From: Teredinibacter haidensis
GTDB lineage: Bacteria > Pseudomonadota > Gammaproteobacteria > Pseudomonadales > Cellvibrionaceae
Direction: 5' to 3'
Assembly (NCBI RefSeq): GCF_014211975.1
Contig: NZ_CP060084.1
Coordinates: 372,001-436,000 of the forward strand
DNA length: 64,000 nucleotides
The translations under genes and the position numbers were made by a program. The notes below the pieces were generated by a model, which had not been told where the DNA came from, made no database searches, and worked only from the letters and a program-made list of their open reading frames with translations. Shown piece after piece: positions 8,154 through 16,391 of the stretch (within the stretch, counting starts at the first letter, position 1; each line of letters starts with the position of its first letter).

Positions 8154-9470
8154 TTATTGGGCTATTGTGATGCGATAGCCCACGGCCTTGGGGCCGGGGT
8201 CGGCAATTTCGAGAGCAATATGAATGGGCTGTTTGCTAGGCATACTGTCTTTGCCGGCCATTTCACCCCCCAGGTACTCGCGGGGCTCAAAGCGACGAGC
8301 GGCAACGGGTTGATCCTGCATATCGGTGAAAACGAGGTCGAGCGATGGAAAACGCTGAGGGAAGGCGGCTGCATTTTGCAATACAGCATCGACCACCAGT
8401 GCATTACTGCGCTCGGGGTGGCTGCGAACCACTAGGTTGACAGCGTGAATCTCGGCTCGGTTAACTAGGGGGGGGAGAGTACAATTGAGCCACTGGCAGG
8501 CCTGGGCGTAGTAGCTGCGGTAGGGCTCTGTACGGTTTAGGCGGTCAAATTGAAGCCAGGCGACTTGTGCCACTAAGGCAATACTCATAAGACCAATCAG
8601 AGGAGCCCAGAGTAGCTTGGACTCAAGAAAATGTCGGTTCTTGCGGTAGGAAAATTCTACCGGTTCCGGTTCAATGGCGTGGATAAATTGGTGCTGTGGC
8701 GTGGCGGCGGTTTCGTAATCTGGTTCGATAATGGCTTCCAGCTCGCTCAGGGATGGTTCTGCAGAAGTAAAAACCGGTTCGTGAATGCGGTCGGTCGTGC
8801 TTCTATGGGCCGCTTCCTCTATTTCTTTTTCACTGTACTCAGCGTGGTAATCGGAGTAGTTGGATTCTTCGTAATGATCTTCGCTCAAGTCGTGATTATT
8901 GTCGTGGTTCGCATCATCTGCACTATTGTTGTCTTGCGAGGTATCTTTGCGGACATAGAGTTGTTCGTCCTCGGCGCCATCAATAAGGTCAAGCGCCCAG
9001 CTTTCATCGGACGTTTCTTCATCGTCGTCATCCTCTTGAAGAATTTCCCGCTCAAACAGGTTGGATTCCTGTGATCCTACCGATGTACTGTAAAGGATAT
9101 TGTCGTTGAAGTCGGCTTCGTAGTCGCCTTTTTCTTCGGTATCGAGTTCATCCAGCGGCATATCATCGCTGATCAGAATATCATCATCTTCTTTATGGGT
9201 GTCTTCTATTACTGGCTTCTGTATTGGCGCAGGCTTGGGTGCGCTCTTTTTCGGTTTGTTGGTTAATGGTTTTGGTTTGGTCTTGGGTTTTGGTTTGGGC
9301 GTTTCGACAGGAGTTGTTTCAAGCGCGGCGTTTTGCACCAAGTGGGCTCGGGCATTAAAAATATTCAGGCAGGAGCCACAGCGAACCGCACCCTTGGCAG
9401 ACTTAAGATGTGCCTCGGTGATTCGGAAGGATGTGTGACACTTTGGGCAGCGCGTAATGGTCTCTGCCAT
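8154..9470 (-). CDS. Zinc-ribbon / DUF3426 single-pass membrane protein
   Basis: Protein of 438 residues in three parts. The N-terminal MJ0042-type zinc ribbon has metal ligands C8, C11, C31 and C34. A long acidic, low-complexity linker (about 60-270) is Pro/Lys-rich at first and then rich in Asp, Glu, Asn and His. One membrane helix (LLWAPLIGLMSIALVAQVAW, about 285-305) is followed by a C-terminal DUF3426 domain, probably periplasmic. The molecular role is unknown. Its place between prmA and dusB-fis is conserved in related bacteria. Confidence 0.85.
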   Translation of the reverse strand: MAETITRCPKCHTSFRITEAHLKSAKGAVRCGSCLNIFNARAHLVQNAALETTPVETPKPKPKTKPKPLTNKPKKSAPKPAPIQKPVIEDTHKEDDDILISDDMPLDELDTEEKGDYEADFNDNILYSTSVGSQESNLFEREILQEDDDDEETSDESWALDLIDGAEDEQLYVRKDTSQDNNSADDANHDNNHDLSEDHYEESNYSDYHAEYSEKEIEEAAHRSTTDRIHEPVFTSAEPSLSELEAIIEPDYETAATPQHQFIHAIEPEPVEFSYRKNRHFLESKLLWAPLIGLMSIALVAQVAWLQFDRLNRTEPYRSYYAQACQWLNCTLPPLVNRAEIHAVNLVVRSHPERSNALVVDAVLQNAAAFPQRFPSLDLVFTDMQDQPVAARRFEPREYLGGEMAGKDSMPSKQPIHIALEIADPGPKAVGYRITIAQ

Positions 9471-9621
9471 ATCGGCTAGAACTCTCCACCTAGAAACTTC
9501 ATTAACTTTAGTACCTAATGTGCTATCAGGCTTAACTTTGTGTGCAGTTTAACCTTAACCTGGGGGAGCGTAAATCGAACGAGGCACTTTTCTCCCTGGT
9601 TGTGTCACTAAAATCACTTTC

Positions 9622-10515
9622 TCACGGCTTAGCTGTTCCTGTTATGCAAATCCATTCGTCCTTGGTCTCGACGCTGTCGATATCGATCGAGGACTCATAA
9701 GCGGCAACAATAGATTGCTGCTGGGTATTCAGCACGCCGGAAAGGCAGAGTTTGGCTCCGGGCTTGAGTAGTTTACCGAGCGTGGGCGCCAGCTCAACCA
9801 ATGGGCCAGCAAGGATGTTGGCGAGTACGATGTCGACCGGTTCGCGGGGGCAGGCGTCAGGGAAAAAGACCGGGAATTGCTCCGCCTGCAAGGCGTTGCG
9901 CTGTACGTTGTCACGGGTTGCCAGCAGCGCTTGAGGGTCGATATCAACGCCAGTGGCTTTACTTGCTCCCAGTAATAAGGCCGCAATGCCCAGTATGCCT
10001 GAGCCGCAGCCGTAGTCGGTAACGGTTTTGCCTTCTACCGCTTGCTCAGCCAGCCATTTAAGGCAAAGAAAGGTGGTGGGGTGGGTGCCGGTGCCGAAAG
10101 CCAGACCCGGATCCAGCATCAAATTTACCGCGTTAGGGTTGGGTGGCGATGTCCAGCTAGGGCATATCCACAAGTTGTCGGCACATTGAATGGGGTGGTA
10201 GTGGCTCATCCATTCCCGCTCCCAGTCTTTATCTTCCAATAGGTGCCAGTTGGCGCTGTCGAGCATTTTTCCCGTACCGCGCTGAAAGTACTTGGCTATG
10301 TCTGCACGTATTTGTGCGGTATTGACATCCGCGTCAAACAGACCTGTAACGCGGGTTTCCTGCCACAGGGGGGTTTCACCTAGCTCGGGCTCGAAAATGG
10401 GTTGATCAGCGTTATCTTCCAGGGTCACGGCTAGTGAGCCGTTTTCAAGAAGCGCGGTTTCAACGATAGGGGCTTGGTCGCGCGAGCTGTCGATGCGCAG
10501 TTGTAGCCAGGGCAT
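9622..10515 (-). CDS. prmA: Ribosomal protein L11 methyltransferase
   Basis: Trimethylates ribosomal protein L11 with S-adenosylmethionine. It has 297 residues, typical of the family. The N-terminal substrate-recognition domain begins MPWLQLRIDSSRDQAPIVE. The Rossmann domain has FGTGTHPTTFLCLKWL, the SAM motif VTDYGCGSGILGIAALLLGA and the catalytic-loop segment DIVLANILAGPLVELAP. It lies downstream of accBC, from which a strong hairpin separates it. Confidence 0.96.
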   Translation of the reverse strand: MPWLQLRIDSSRDQAPIVETALLENGSLAVTLEDNADQPIFEPELGETPLWQETRVTGLFDADVNTAQIRADIAKYFQRGTGKMLDSANWHLLEDKDWEREWMSHYHPIQCADNLWICPSWTSPPNPNAVNLMLDPGLAFGTGTHPTTFLCLKWLAEQAVEGKTVTDYGCGSGILGIAALLLGASKATGVDIDPQALLATRDNVQRNALQAEQFPVFFPDACPREPVDIVLANILAGPLVELAPTLGKLLKPGAKLCLSGVLNTQQQSIVAAYESSIDIDSVETKDEWICITGTAKP

Positions 10516-10530
10516 GAGCGGCTCCTCAGA

Positions 10531-10561
10531 TAAAACACCGCAGCCGGAAAGGCTGCGGTGT
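10531..10561 (-). terminator. Intrinsic terminator between accC and prmA
   Basis: Perfect 11-bp GC-rich stem, ACACCGCAGCC (10535-10545) with GGCTGCGGTGT (10551-10561), 5-base loop, followed on the minus strand by TTTTA. It lies about 27 bases after the accC stop and just before the prmA ribosome site, so it should end most accBC transcripts. Confidence 0.8.
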
Positions 10562-10587
10562 GGATTGGTTTGATGTGAAAGTGGAGC

Positions 10588-11928
10588 TTAGAGTCCCAGC
10601 TTTTTCTCGAGGTAATGAATGTTTACACCGCCTTCAATAAAGGCCTCATCTCGAACCAGGTCTTTTTGCAGGTCGGTATTGGTGCGAATGCCGCTGATAA
10701 TCAGTTCATCCAGTGCGCCTTCCATACGCTTTAATGCTGTTCGGCGATCCTCTCCGTGAGTAATTATCTTGGCGATCATGGAGTCGTAGTAAGGGGGTAC
10801 GGTGTAGCCGCTGTAAAGGTGCGAGTCGACCCTTACGCCCAAGCCTCCAGGAGGGTGGAAGTTTTCCACTAAGCCGGGAGATGGCAGGAATGTTTTAGAG
10901 TCTTCCGCATTGATACGGCATTCGAAGGCGTGACCATTAATCTTAATGTCTTCCTGGCGAATACTGAGTTTTTGACCTGCACATACTCGAATCTGCTCTT
11001 TAATGAGATCGACGCCAGTAATCATTTCTGAAACGGGGTGTTCGACCTGGATACGGGTGTTCATCTCGATAAAGTAAAAACCGCCGTCTTCGTACAAGAA
11101 TTCGAACGTTCCCGCACCGCGGTAGCCGATTTCATTGCAAGCTTTTATGCAGGATGCAAACACTGCTTGGCGGGCCTCGTCGTCAATATGTGGCGCTGGG
11201 GCTTCTTCAATTACCTTCTGGTGTCGGCGCTGCATGGAGCAGTCGCGGTCATAGAGGTGGACTGCGTTGCCCTGGCCATCGGAAATGATCTGTACTTCTA
11301 CATGGCGAGGGTTCTGCAGGAACTTTTCCATGTAAACAGTACCATCGCCAAAAGCGGATTTGGCCTCGGTTTTGGTTATCTGGATAGAGTTCCACAGGTT
11401 GGCTTCGGTATGGACTACACGCATTCCTCGGCCACCGCCGCCAGCGGACGCTTTGATTATGACAGGGAAGCCAATGGCGCGACCAATTTTAATACAGGCT
11501 TCGGGGTCGCTTGGCAGAGGGCCATCGGAGCCAGGTACTGTGGGTACGCCAGCTTTTTTCATGGTTTGAATCGCGCAGACTTTATCGCCCATCATGCGAA
11601 TAACATCTGGATCTGGGCCGATAAAGACAAAACCGCTTTTTTGGATTTGTTCAGCAAAGTCGGCATTCTCTGCCAGAAAACCGTAGCCGGGATGAACGGC
11701 GATAGAGTCGGTGACTTCCATCGCGGAAACAATGGCCGGAATATTCAGGTAGCTTTCGCTGGAGGGGTTTGGGCCGATGCAAACAGATTCGTCTGCCAGA
11801 CGGACGTGTTTGAGATCTCGGTCGGCTTTGGAATATACAGCTACCGTGGTAATACCTAGTTCACGACAGGCACGCAGTACGCGCAACGCAATCTCGCCTC
11901 GGTTAGCAATGAGGACCTTATTAAACAT
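10588..11928 (-). CDS. accC: Acetyl-CoA carboxylase, biotin carboxylase subunit
   Basis: Carboxylates biotin on AccB with ATP and bicarbonate, the first step of fatty acid synthesis. It has 446 residues. The start MFNKVLIANRGEIALRVLRA, the ATP-binding KASAGGGGRGMRVV loop, MQRRHQKVIEEAPAP, and the catalytic EMNTRIQVEHPVSEMITG are all present. It lies 21 bp after accB in one operon. Confidence 0.98.
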   Translation of the reverse strand: MFNKVLIANRGEIALRVLRACRELGITTVAVYSKADRDLKHVRLADESVCIGPNPSSESYLNIPAIVSAMEVTDSIAVHPGYGFLAENADFAEQIQKSGFVFIGPDPDVIRMMGDKVCAIQTMKKAGVPTVPGSDGPLPSDPEACIKIGRAIGFPVIIKASAGGGGRGMRVVHTEANLWNSIQITKTEAKSAFGDGTVYMEKFLQNPRHVEVQIISDGQGNAVHLYDRDCSMQRRHQKVIEEAPAPHIDDEARQAVFASCIKACNEIGYRGAGTFEFLYEDGGFYFIEMNTRIQVEHPVSEMITGVDLIKEQIRVCAGQKLSIRQEDIKINGHAFECRINAEDSKTFLPSPGLVENFHPPGGLGVRVDSHLYSGYTVPPYYDSMIAKIITHGEDRRTALKRMEGALDELIISGIRTNTDLQKDLVRDEAFIEGGVNIHYLEKKLGL

Positions 11929-11949
11929 AGTGGTTATCCTCGTTACGGT

Positions 11950-12396
11950 TTAGGCGATAACCAGCAGTGGCTGGTCAAACTCTACGGGTTCTCCGTCATC
12001 TACCAGATACGCTTCAATAACACCGGATTTATCGGCTTCGATCTGGTTCATCATCTTCATGGCCTCAACAATGCAGATAACATCGCCAGCTTTTACGGAT
12101 TGACCAACTTCAAAAAATGGCGACGCGCCGGGGCTAGGTGAGCGATAAAAGGTGCCAACCATTGGCGATACAACTTGATGCCCCGTAATGACGGGCTCTG
12201 CGGGAACAGCTGTTTCGGCAACGGGAGCTGGCATGGGTGCGGCAGCTGGTGCTGGGTGATAGAGGGGTTGTGCCGGCGCGGGATTGCTTGAGCCTCTGCT
12301 GATCCGAACAGACTCCTCTCCTTCCTTGATTTCTAATTCTTCTACGTTGGACTCTTCCAACAGTTCAATCAATTTTTTAATTTTGCGAATGTCCAT
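11950..12396 (-). CDS. accB: Biotin carboxyl carrier protein of acetyl-CoA carboxylase
   Basis: Carries the biotin that shuttles CO2 between AccC and the carboxyltransferase. I chose the ATG at 12394-12396, giving MDIRKIKKLIELLEESN, the standard family start, with GAGAGG before it; a longer frame adds 10 unconserved residues. The 148 residues comprise an N-terminal helical region, a Pro/Ala linker (about 45-70) and the biotinyl domain with CIVEAMKMMNQIEAD, whose lysine is biotinylated. It is co-transcribed with accC. Confidence 0.97.
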   Translation of the reverse strand: MDIRKIKKLIELLEESNVEELEIKEGEESVRISRGSSNPAPAQPLYHPAPAAAPMPAPVAETAVPAEPVITGHQVVSPMVGTFYRSPSPGASPFFEVGQSVKAGDVICIVEAMKMMNQIEADKSGVIEAYLVDDGEPVEFDQPLLVIA

Positions 12397-12448
12397 TAGG
12401 GCCTCTCGATAACAAGCGCGTAACAAAGTGGATGTTCATGGAAAGCGA

Positions 12449-12892
12449 TTATTCGTTTTCCAGATGGGAAAATGCGGCCTGCAAGGCCAGCTCGTAGCTT
12501 TGAGCACCGAAACCGCAGACAACTCCCTTTGCGATATCCGAAAAATAGGAGTGGTGGCGGAAGGGCTCACGGCTAAATACGTTTGATAAATGGCACTCCA
12601 CGAAGGGGATCTCGACCGCTGCTAAAGCATCGCGCAGGGCGACGCTAGTATGGGTAAATGCGGCGGGATTAATAACTATGAAGTCGACGCCTTCGTTGCG
12701 TGCATCGTGTATGCGGTCGATCAGTTCGTACTCGGCATTGCTCTGCAGTGCGTGAAGGTGATGACCTTTTTCGATACAGAGTGAAGTAAGCTTTTGGTTG
12801 ATGTCAGACAGTGTGGTGCCGCCGTATATCTCTGGCTCACGGGTACCAAGAAGGTTAAGGTTGGGGCCATGAAGAATTAGAATCGTTGCCAT
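12449..12892 (-). CDS. aroQ: 3-dehydroquinate dehydratase, type II
   Basis: Third step of the shikimate pathway. It has 147 residues, the usual length for the dodecameric type II enzyme. Visible are ILHGPNLNLLGTREPEIYGG with the active-site Arg and Tyr, NPAAFTHTSVALRDAL, and ECHLSNVFSREPFRHHSYFS. It lies 52 bp upstream of accB in the same direction; the aroQ-accB-accC order is common in gammaproteobacteria. Confidence 0.97.
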   Translation of the reverse strand: MATILILHGPNLNLLGTREPEIYGGTTLSDINQKLTSLCIEKGHHLHALQSNAEYELIDRIHDARNEGVDFIVINPAAFTHTSVALRDALAAVEIPFVECHLSNVFSREPFRHHSYFSDIAKGVVCGFGAQSYELALQAAFSHLENE

Positions 12893-13137
12893 TGCCGTAC
12901 CTACCTACTGAGTTTGCCGAGCCAAGCGACAAAATATTGCCGCAAGTCAAGACTGGGTCGAATGTGCAGCGAACGGTGCCGATATTGTTATATACGGTGG
13001 CTAAATAGCTCGCACACGAGGAATGAGGGGAATTGTGCCTAAATTGCAGGGTGTTGTCTACGGGAAGTTGTGACTTACCTCTCTTTCAGCGATGTTTCCT
13101 TCTAAGTTAGCGAATATCAAGACAAAACGGCTGCTTG

Positions 13138-14913
13138 TTATTCTTCCGTCGTTGCGCGCGTCAGCGCATCACGAATGCTCGCAGGAGTGAGCAGTTGCGG
13201 TAAAATTTCTGGTTCTGCGCCTACTCTAGCGGGAAATACTAGGTAGAGGGGAATGCCACTGCGTTTGTGCTGTTTGAGTAGTGCGGCAATATCGTCATTG
13301 GGGTTGGTCCAATCGCCAATGAGTAGGGTTACACCCAGCTCCTTGGCCTTCGTATAAAAATCTTCTGAGCTGAATGCAATTCGTTCGTTCACTTTACATG
13401 TAATACACCAGTCGGCCGTAAGGTTGATAAACACGGGTTCTCCGTCTGCGCGTAAGCTTTCCAGTCGCTCAGGTGTGTAAGTTTCCCAGCGCTCATGCGA
13501 GCTGCCCCCCTGAAATAGGCGGATATTCCATGTGAGGTGGGCGGCGGCCAGAAGGCAGAAGACCATTAAAGCTCTCAGTCCCCACTGCTGTATGGCTTTC
13601 TCTCTGTTGAAGCGTGCGAGCCACAAGGCAAAGCAAATAAGAAGGGCGGAGCACAATACCAGAGCGGTGCCGTCGCTGCCGGTTTGATGGCCTAGCACCC
13701 ATAGCAACCAAATACAGGTGGCCAGTAGGGGGAAGGCGAGCACCTGTTTAAGCACCTCCATCCATGCGCCTGGTTGTGGTAGGTGATGGGCGAGTTTGGG
13801 GCTGTAGCTAAGCGCGAGGAAGGGTAACGCCATACCGAAGCCCAGAGCGATAAAGATGATTAACGCCACAGCAACCGGCTGTGAAAGGGCGATACCCAGT
13901 GCCGTCGCCATAAATGGCGCGGTACAGGGGCTGGCCACAACAGCGGCCAACACGCCGGTGAAAAATGAAGCGCGTAGGCCTCCTCCTGCGGTCAGCGATT
14001 GCCCGACCCCCATAAATTGGGTGCCAAACTGAAAAAGCCCGAAGAGGTTCAACCCCATGACTAAAAACAAATACGCCAGCGCCGCTACGAAGACGGGTTG
14101 TTGAAGCTGGAAGCCCCACCCAAGCATTTCGCCTGTGTGGCGCGCAGTGAGAATAATACCGGCAGCGGTGACAAAAGAAATTACCACTCCAGCGGTGTAG
14201 GCCCAGCCGTGTAAATGTTGCCGGTGGTCTGATTGATTGCTGGATGCAAAGCTGAGGGCCTTTAGCGATAGCACGGGGAAAACGCAGGGCATTAGATTGA
14301 GGATTAAGCCTCCGGCCAGAGCGCCGAGAATAATCAGTGGTAGAAAGGGGGGCTTTTCCTGGTTGACGGGGTGCTCATTGGTTGTTGCTTGCGTAAACTG
14401 TGAATTGTTCAGTTCGATAACGCTGCCATCGACGCGAACCTGAAAAAGTTGCTTGCGTGGTGAATAGCATAAGCCAGCATCGGCACAGCCCTGGGATGAA
14501 ACTTTTATTTCGTAGGGGGCGGCCATTTGCGGTATAAGGCTTCTTACGATTGTGCTGTTGTAATAAACCTCTAGTTCCTTGGCAAAATAGTCGTCGTATT
14601 TACGCTTACCTGGCTCAAATGTGAGTTCGAGTGTCTCGCTTTGTGAACCGTTATAAGCTTCCAGCTTAAACTGGTGCTGATACAGGTAGTAATTAGGCGC
14701 GAGATTCCAGTTCAATACGGTTTCGTTGTCGGCCGTTTCAATCAGAACCTGGAAGGCTTCTTCAACAGGTAAAAATTCGTCGTCGTTACCGGCAACACCA
14801 AAATCATAATTGTCGGCGTTAGCGCCAACGTTAATAAGGCCTGTGAGCAAAAAAACGACAGTGAATCGAAGAAATATCGAGAATGAGGAATAAAAAGAAT
14901 ATCTGTTGGTCAT
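13138..14913 (-). CDS. dsbD: Thiol:disulfide interchange protein DsbD
   Basis: Moves reducing power from cytoplasmic thioredoxin to periplasmic proteins. Of 591 residues, the N-terminus is a signal peptide (to about ANA at 33). A periplasmic alpha domain carries the CADAGLC cysteine pair. The membrane domain has redox cysteines in NLMPCVFPVLSLKAL and AVVASPCTAPFMAT. A C-terminal thioredoxin domain carries WCITC. The start ATG (14911-14913) lies in the second copy of a 23-bp tandem duplication and has no obvious ribosome site. The upstream copy gives an 8-codon mini-ORF whose TGA overlaps this ATG. Confidence 0.95.
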   Translation of the reverse strand: MTNRYSFYSSFSIFLRFTVVFLLTGLINVGANADNYDFGVAGNDDEFLPVEEAFQVLIETADNETVLNWNLAPNYYLYQHQFKLEAYNGSQSETLELTFEPGKRKYDDYFAKELEVYYNSTIVRSLIPQMAAPYEIKVSSQGCADAGLCYSPRKQLFQVRVDGSVIELNNSQFTQATTNEHPVNQEKPPFLPLIILGALAGGLILNLMPCVFPVLSLKALSFASSNQSDHRQHLHGWAYTAGVVISFVTAAGIILTARHTGEMLGWGFQLQQPVFVAALAYLFLVMGLNLFGLFQFGTQFMGVGQSLTAGGGLRASFFTGVLAAVVASPCTAPFMATALGIALSQPVAVALIIFIALGFGMALPFLALSYSPKLAHHLPQPGAWMEVLKQVLAFPLLATCIWLLWVLGHQTGSDGTALVLCSALLICFALWLARFNREKAIQQWGLRALMVFCLLAAAHLTWNIRLFQGGSSHERWETYTPERLESLRADGEPVFINLTADWCITCKVNERIAFSSEDFYTKAKELGVTLLIGDWTNPNDDIAALLKQHKRSGIPLYLVFPARVGAEPEILPQLLTPASIRDALTRATTEE

Positions 14914-14938
14914 ATAAAAGAATATCTGTTGGTCATAT
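14893..14938. repeat. Perfect 23-bp tandem duplication over the dsbD start codon
   Basis: The 23 bases at 14893-14915 are repeated exactly at 14916-14938. Each copy holds an ATG on the minus strand, at 14913 (used for dsbD) and 14936. The upstream ATG opens an 8-codon frame, MTNRYSFI, that ends in a TGA overlapping the dsbD ATG (ATGA). Confidence 0.9.
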
Positions 14939-15157
14939 AGCAGTATGGCTTGTTATTAGTTTTTGCGTCTCGCTGTACAACACAGTACTCTCACAGTCGC
15001 AGACAATAAAGGCACATCTTAAGCCCTGTGTATGACAGTGGCATAGATATTGAGTTCAGTGTAGCTAAACCTCGTCTTCCGCTCTGTGCAAAGGTCACAC
15101 GAAATTGTTTTTTAATGACAAAGTAGGGGTAATGAGCCCGTGGGGGCTAGGGCATTT

Positions 15158-15877
15158 ATGCGGTTTTTAATAACGATTTGTATAGCTATATTGCTTTCAG
15201 CCTGTGCTGGCACGCAGGTTAAGCCCGTCGATACTGCGGCCGGTACTACGGTCGATGTCGGTACTATCACAGAGCCAGCTTCTCAGCCCATATTTGAGCA
15301 GCGTCTAATGCAGCAGGCAGAAAAGGCCTTTCGACGAGGGCGCCTGATATCGCCCGCCCACGATAATGCGTACGACCGTTTTCACGCGGTATTGTTGATG
15401 AATCCAGACAATGCGACAGCCAATGCGGGCCTGCAGGCGATAGTGATACGTTATGCAGAGTTAATTCGCGATGCTCTGGGGCATAGTCGTTATCATCAGG
15501 CGACAGGATTTATGCGGGTGGCTCAGCAGTATTTCCCCGGTAATCCGCTGTTGGTAAAATTACAGCGGGAGCTTGCGGAGACGCGACGCCACAAATCGCA
15601 GTCTCGTGTTGGCCCGACGCCCGATGTTGCTGTGGTGGATGAGTTTTCCCTGTCTGTGCAGTTGCTCAACGACAGCCCCGAACAGTTGGTACCTTTGCTG
15701 TTCAGCATTGCTGAGCGTGTTAAGGTGAGAAATGAAAGTGTGATGATTTATGCGCGCACCGATACCGAAGGGCGCTGGATATACCGACAATTGAAAAAGG
15801 CTGTACCCGGTTACAGGGTGCGTGGGGATATTCGTTTGGCTAAGCGCCCCAAAATAACCGTAATGCCCCCGTTGTAA
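15158..15877 (+). CDS. Hypothetical lipoprotein with TPR-like region
   Basis: Protein of 239 residues from the ATG at 15158; a GTG at 15140 would add six residues before the signal peptide. The start MRFLITICIAILLSACAG has a lipobox (LSAC), so it is a membrane lipoprotein. Residues about 55-140 look like TPR helices (DRFHAVLLMNPDNATANAGL, YHQATGFMRVAQQYFPGNPL). The C-terminal 80 residues, with ARTDTEGRWIYRQL, form a separate domain that I cannot name. It is followed by the copper chaperone gene 14 bp later and then the DUF2333 gene. Confidence 0.72.
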   Translation: MRFLITICIAILLSACAGTQVKPVDTAAGTTVDVGTITEPASQPIFEQRLMQQAEKAFRRGRLISPAHDNAYDRFHAVLLMNPDNATANAGLQAIVIRYAELIRDALGHSRYHQATGFMRVAQQYFPGNPLLVKLQRELAETRRHKSQSRVGPTPDVAVVDEFSLSVQLLNDSPEQLVPLLFSIAERVKVRNESVMIYARTDTEGRWIYRQLKKAVPGYRVRGDIRLAKRPKITVMPPL

Positions 15878-15891
15878 GAAAACCCCGGTGG

Positions 15892-16380
15892 ATGAAATTA
15901 TTAATGTGTGTACTAATGAAAGCTTTACGGCAAACTATACTGATCAGTGTATGGCTATGTTTAGCGCTTAGCGTTGCCTGCAGCAAAGAGCCTGTTCCCG
16001 GTGGCGCTGAAATGGGTATCAGTGTTAAGTCTGCTGTTATGCCCAGCTTAGCTCCTGGGCAGATGACTGCGGCTATCTACCTCTTATTGGAGAATAACAC
16101 TGAGCAGACATTGGTCATAAATCATATAGTTTCTTCAATATCTGACCATATTGAAGTTCACCGCACCTTTTATGAGGACGGAATGATGAAAATGCGCTCG
16201 GCACCTCACGTTTCTATAGCGCCAAGTGGCAAAATGCGGTTTGCGCCAGAAGGCTACCATTTGATGGTATTTGATATTTCTTCACCGGTACAAGCGGGGG
16301 ATCAGTTCTCGCTCACCATAGAATTTGAAGGCGGTAAGACGGTAACGGGCAAAGTCGATGTTCGCCGTTTAGCTCTGTAA
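15892..16380 (+). CDS. Copper chaperone PCu(A)C family protein
   Basis: Periplasmic copper-binding protein of the kind that delivers Cu(I) to cytochrome oxidase. Of 162 residues, the signal peptide ends in SVAC, a likely lipobox. The copper motif is visible as the HIEVHRTFYEDGMMKMR block and later GYHLMVF, giving the His and Met ligands in the usual order. In-frame ATGs at 15904 and 15916 are alternative starts; the last gives a more normal signal length. It is probably in one operon with the flanking genes. Partners such as Sco or cytochrome oxidase genes are not in the window. Confidence 0.85.
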   Translation: MKLLMCVLMKALRQTILISVWLCLALSVACSKEPVPGGAEMGISVKSAVMPSLAPGQMTAAIYLLLENNTEQTLVINHIVSSISDHIEVHRTFYEDGMMKMRSAPHVSIAPSGKMRFAPEGYHLMVFDISSPVQAGDQFSLTIEFEGGKTVTGKVDVRRLAL

Positions 16381-16391
16381 TACTTGGAACG

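Noticed and set aside
8631..9074. Hydrophobic open frame on the plus strand
   Set aside because: It mirrors the acidic low-complexity linker of the DUF3426 protein; the apparent membrane character is a by-product of reverse-complementing Asp/Glu-rich codons.
11038..11859. Open frame of 273 codons on the plus strand
   Set aside because: It lies opposite accC, which is certain; the protein has no recognisable motif and reflects the codon pattern of accC.
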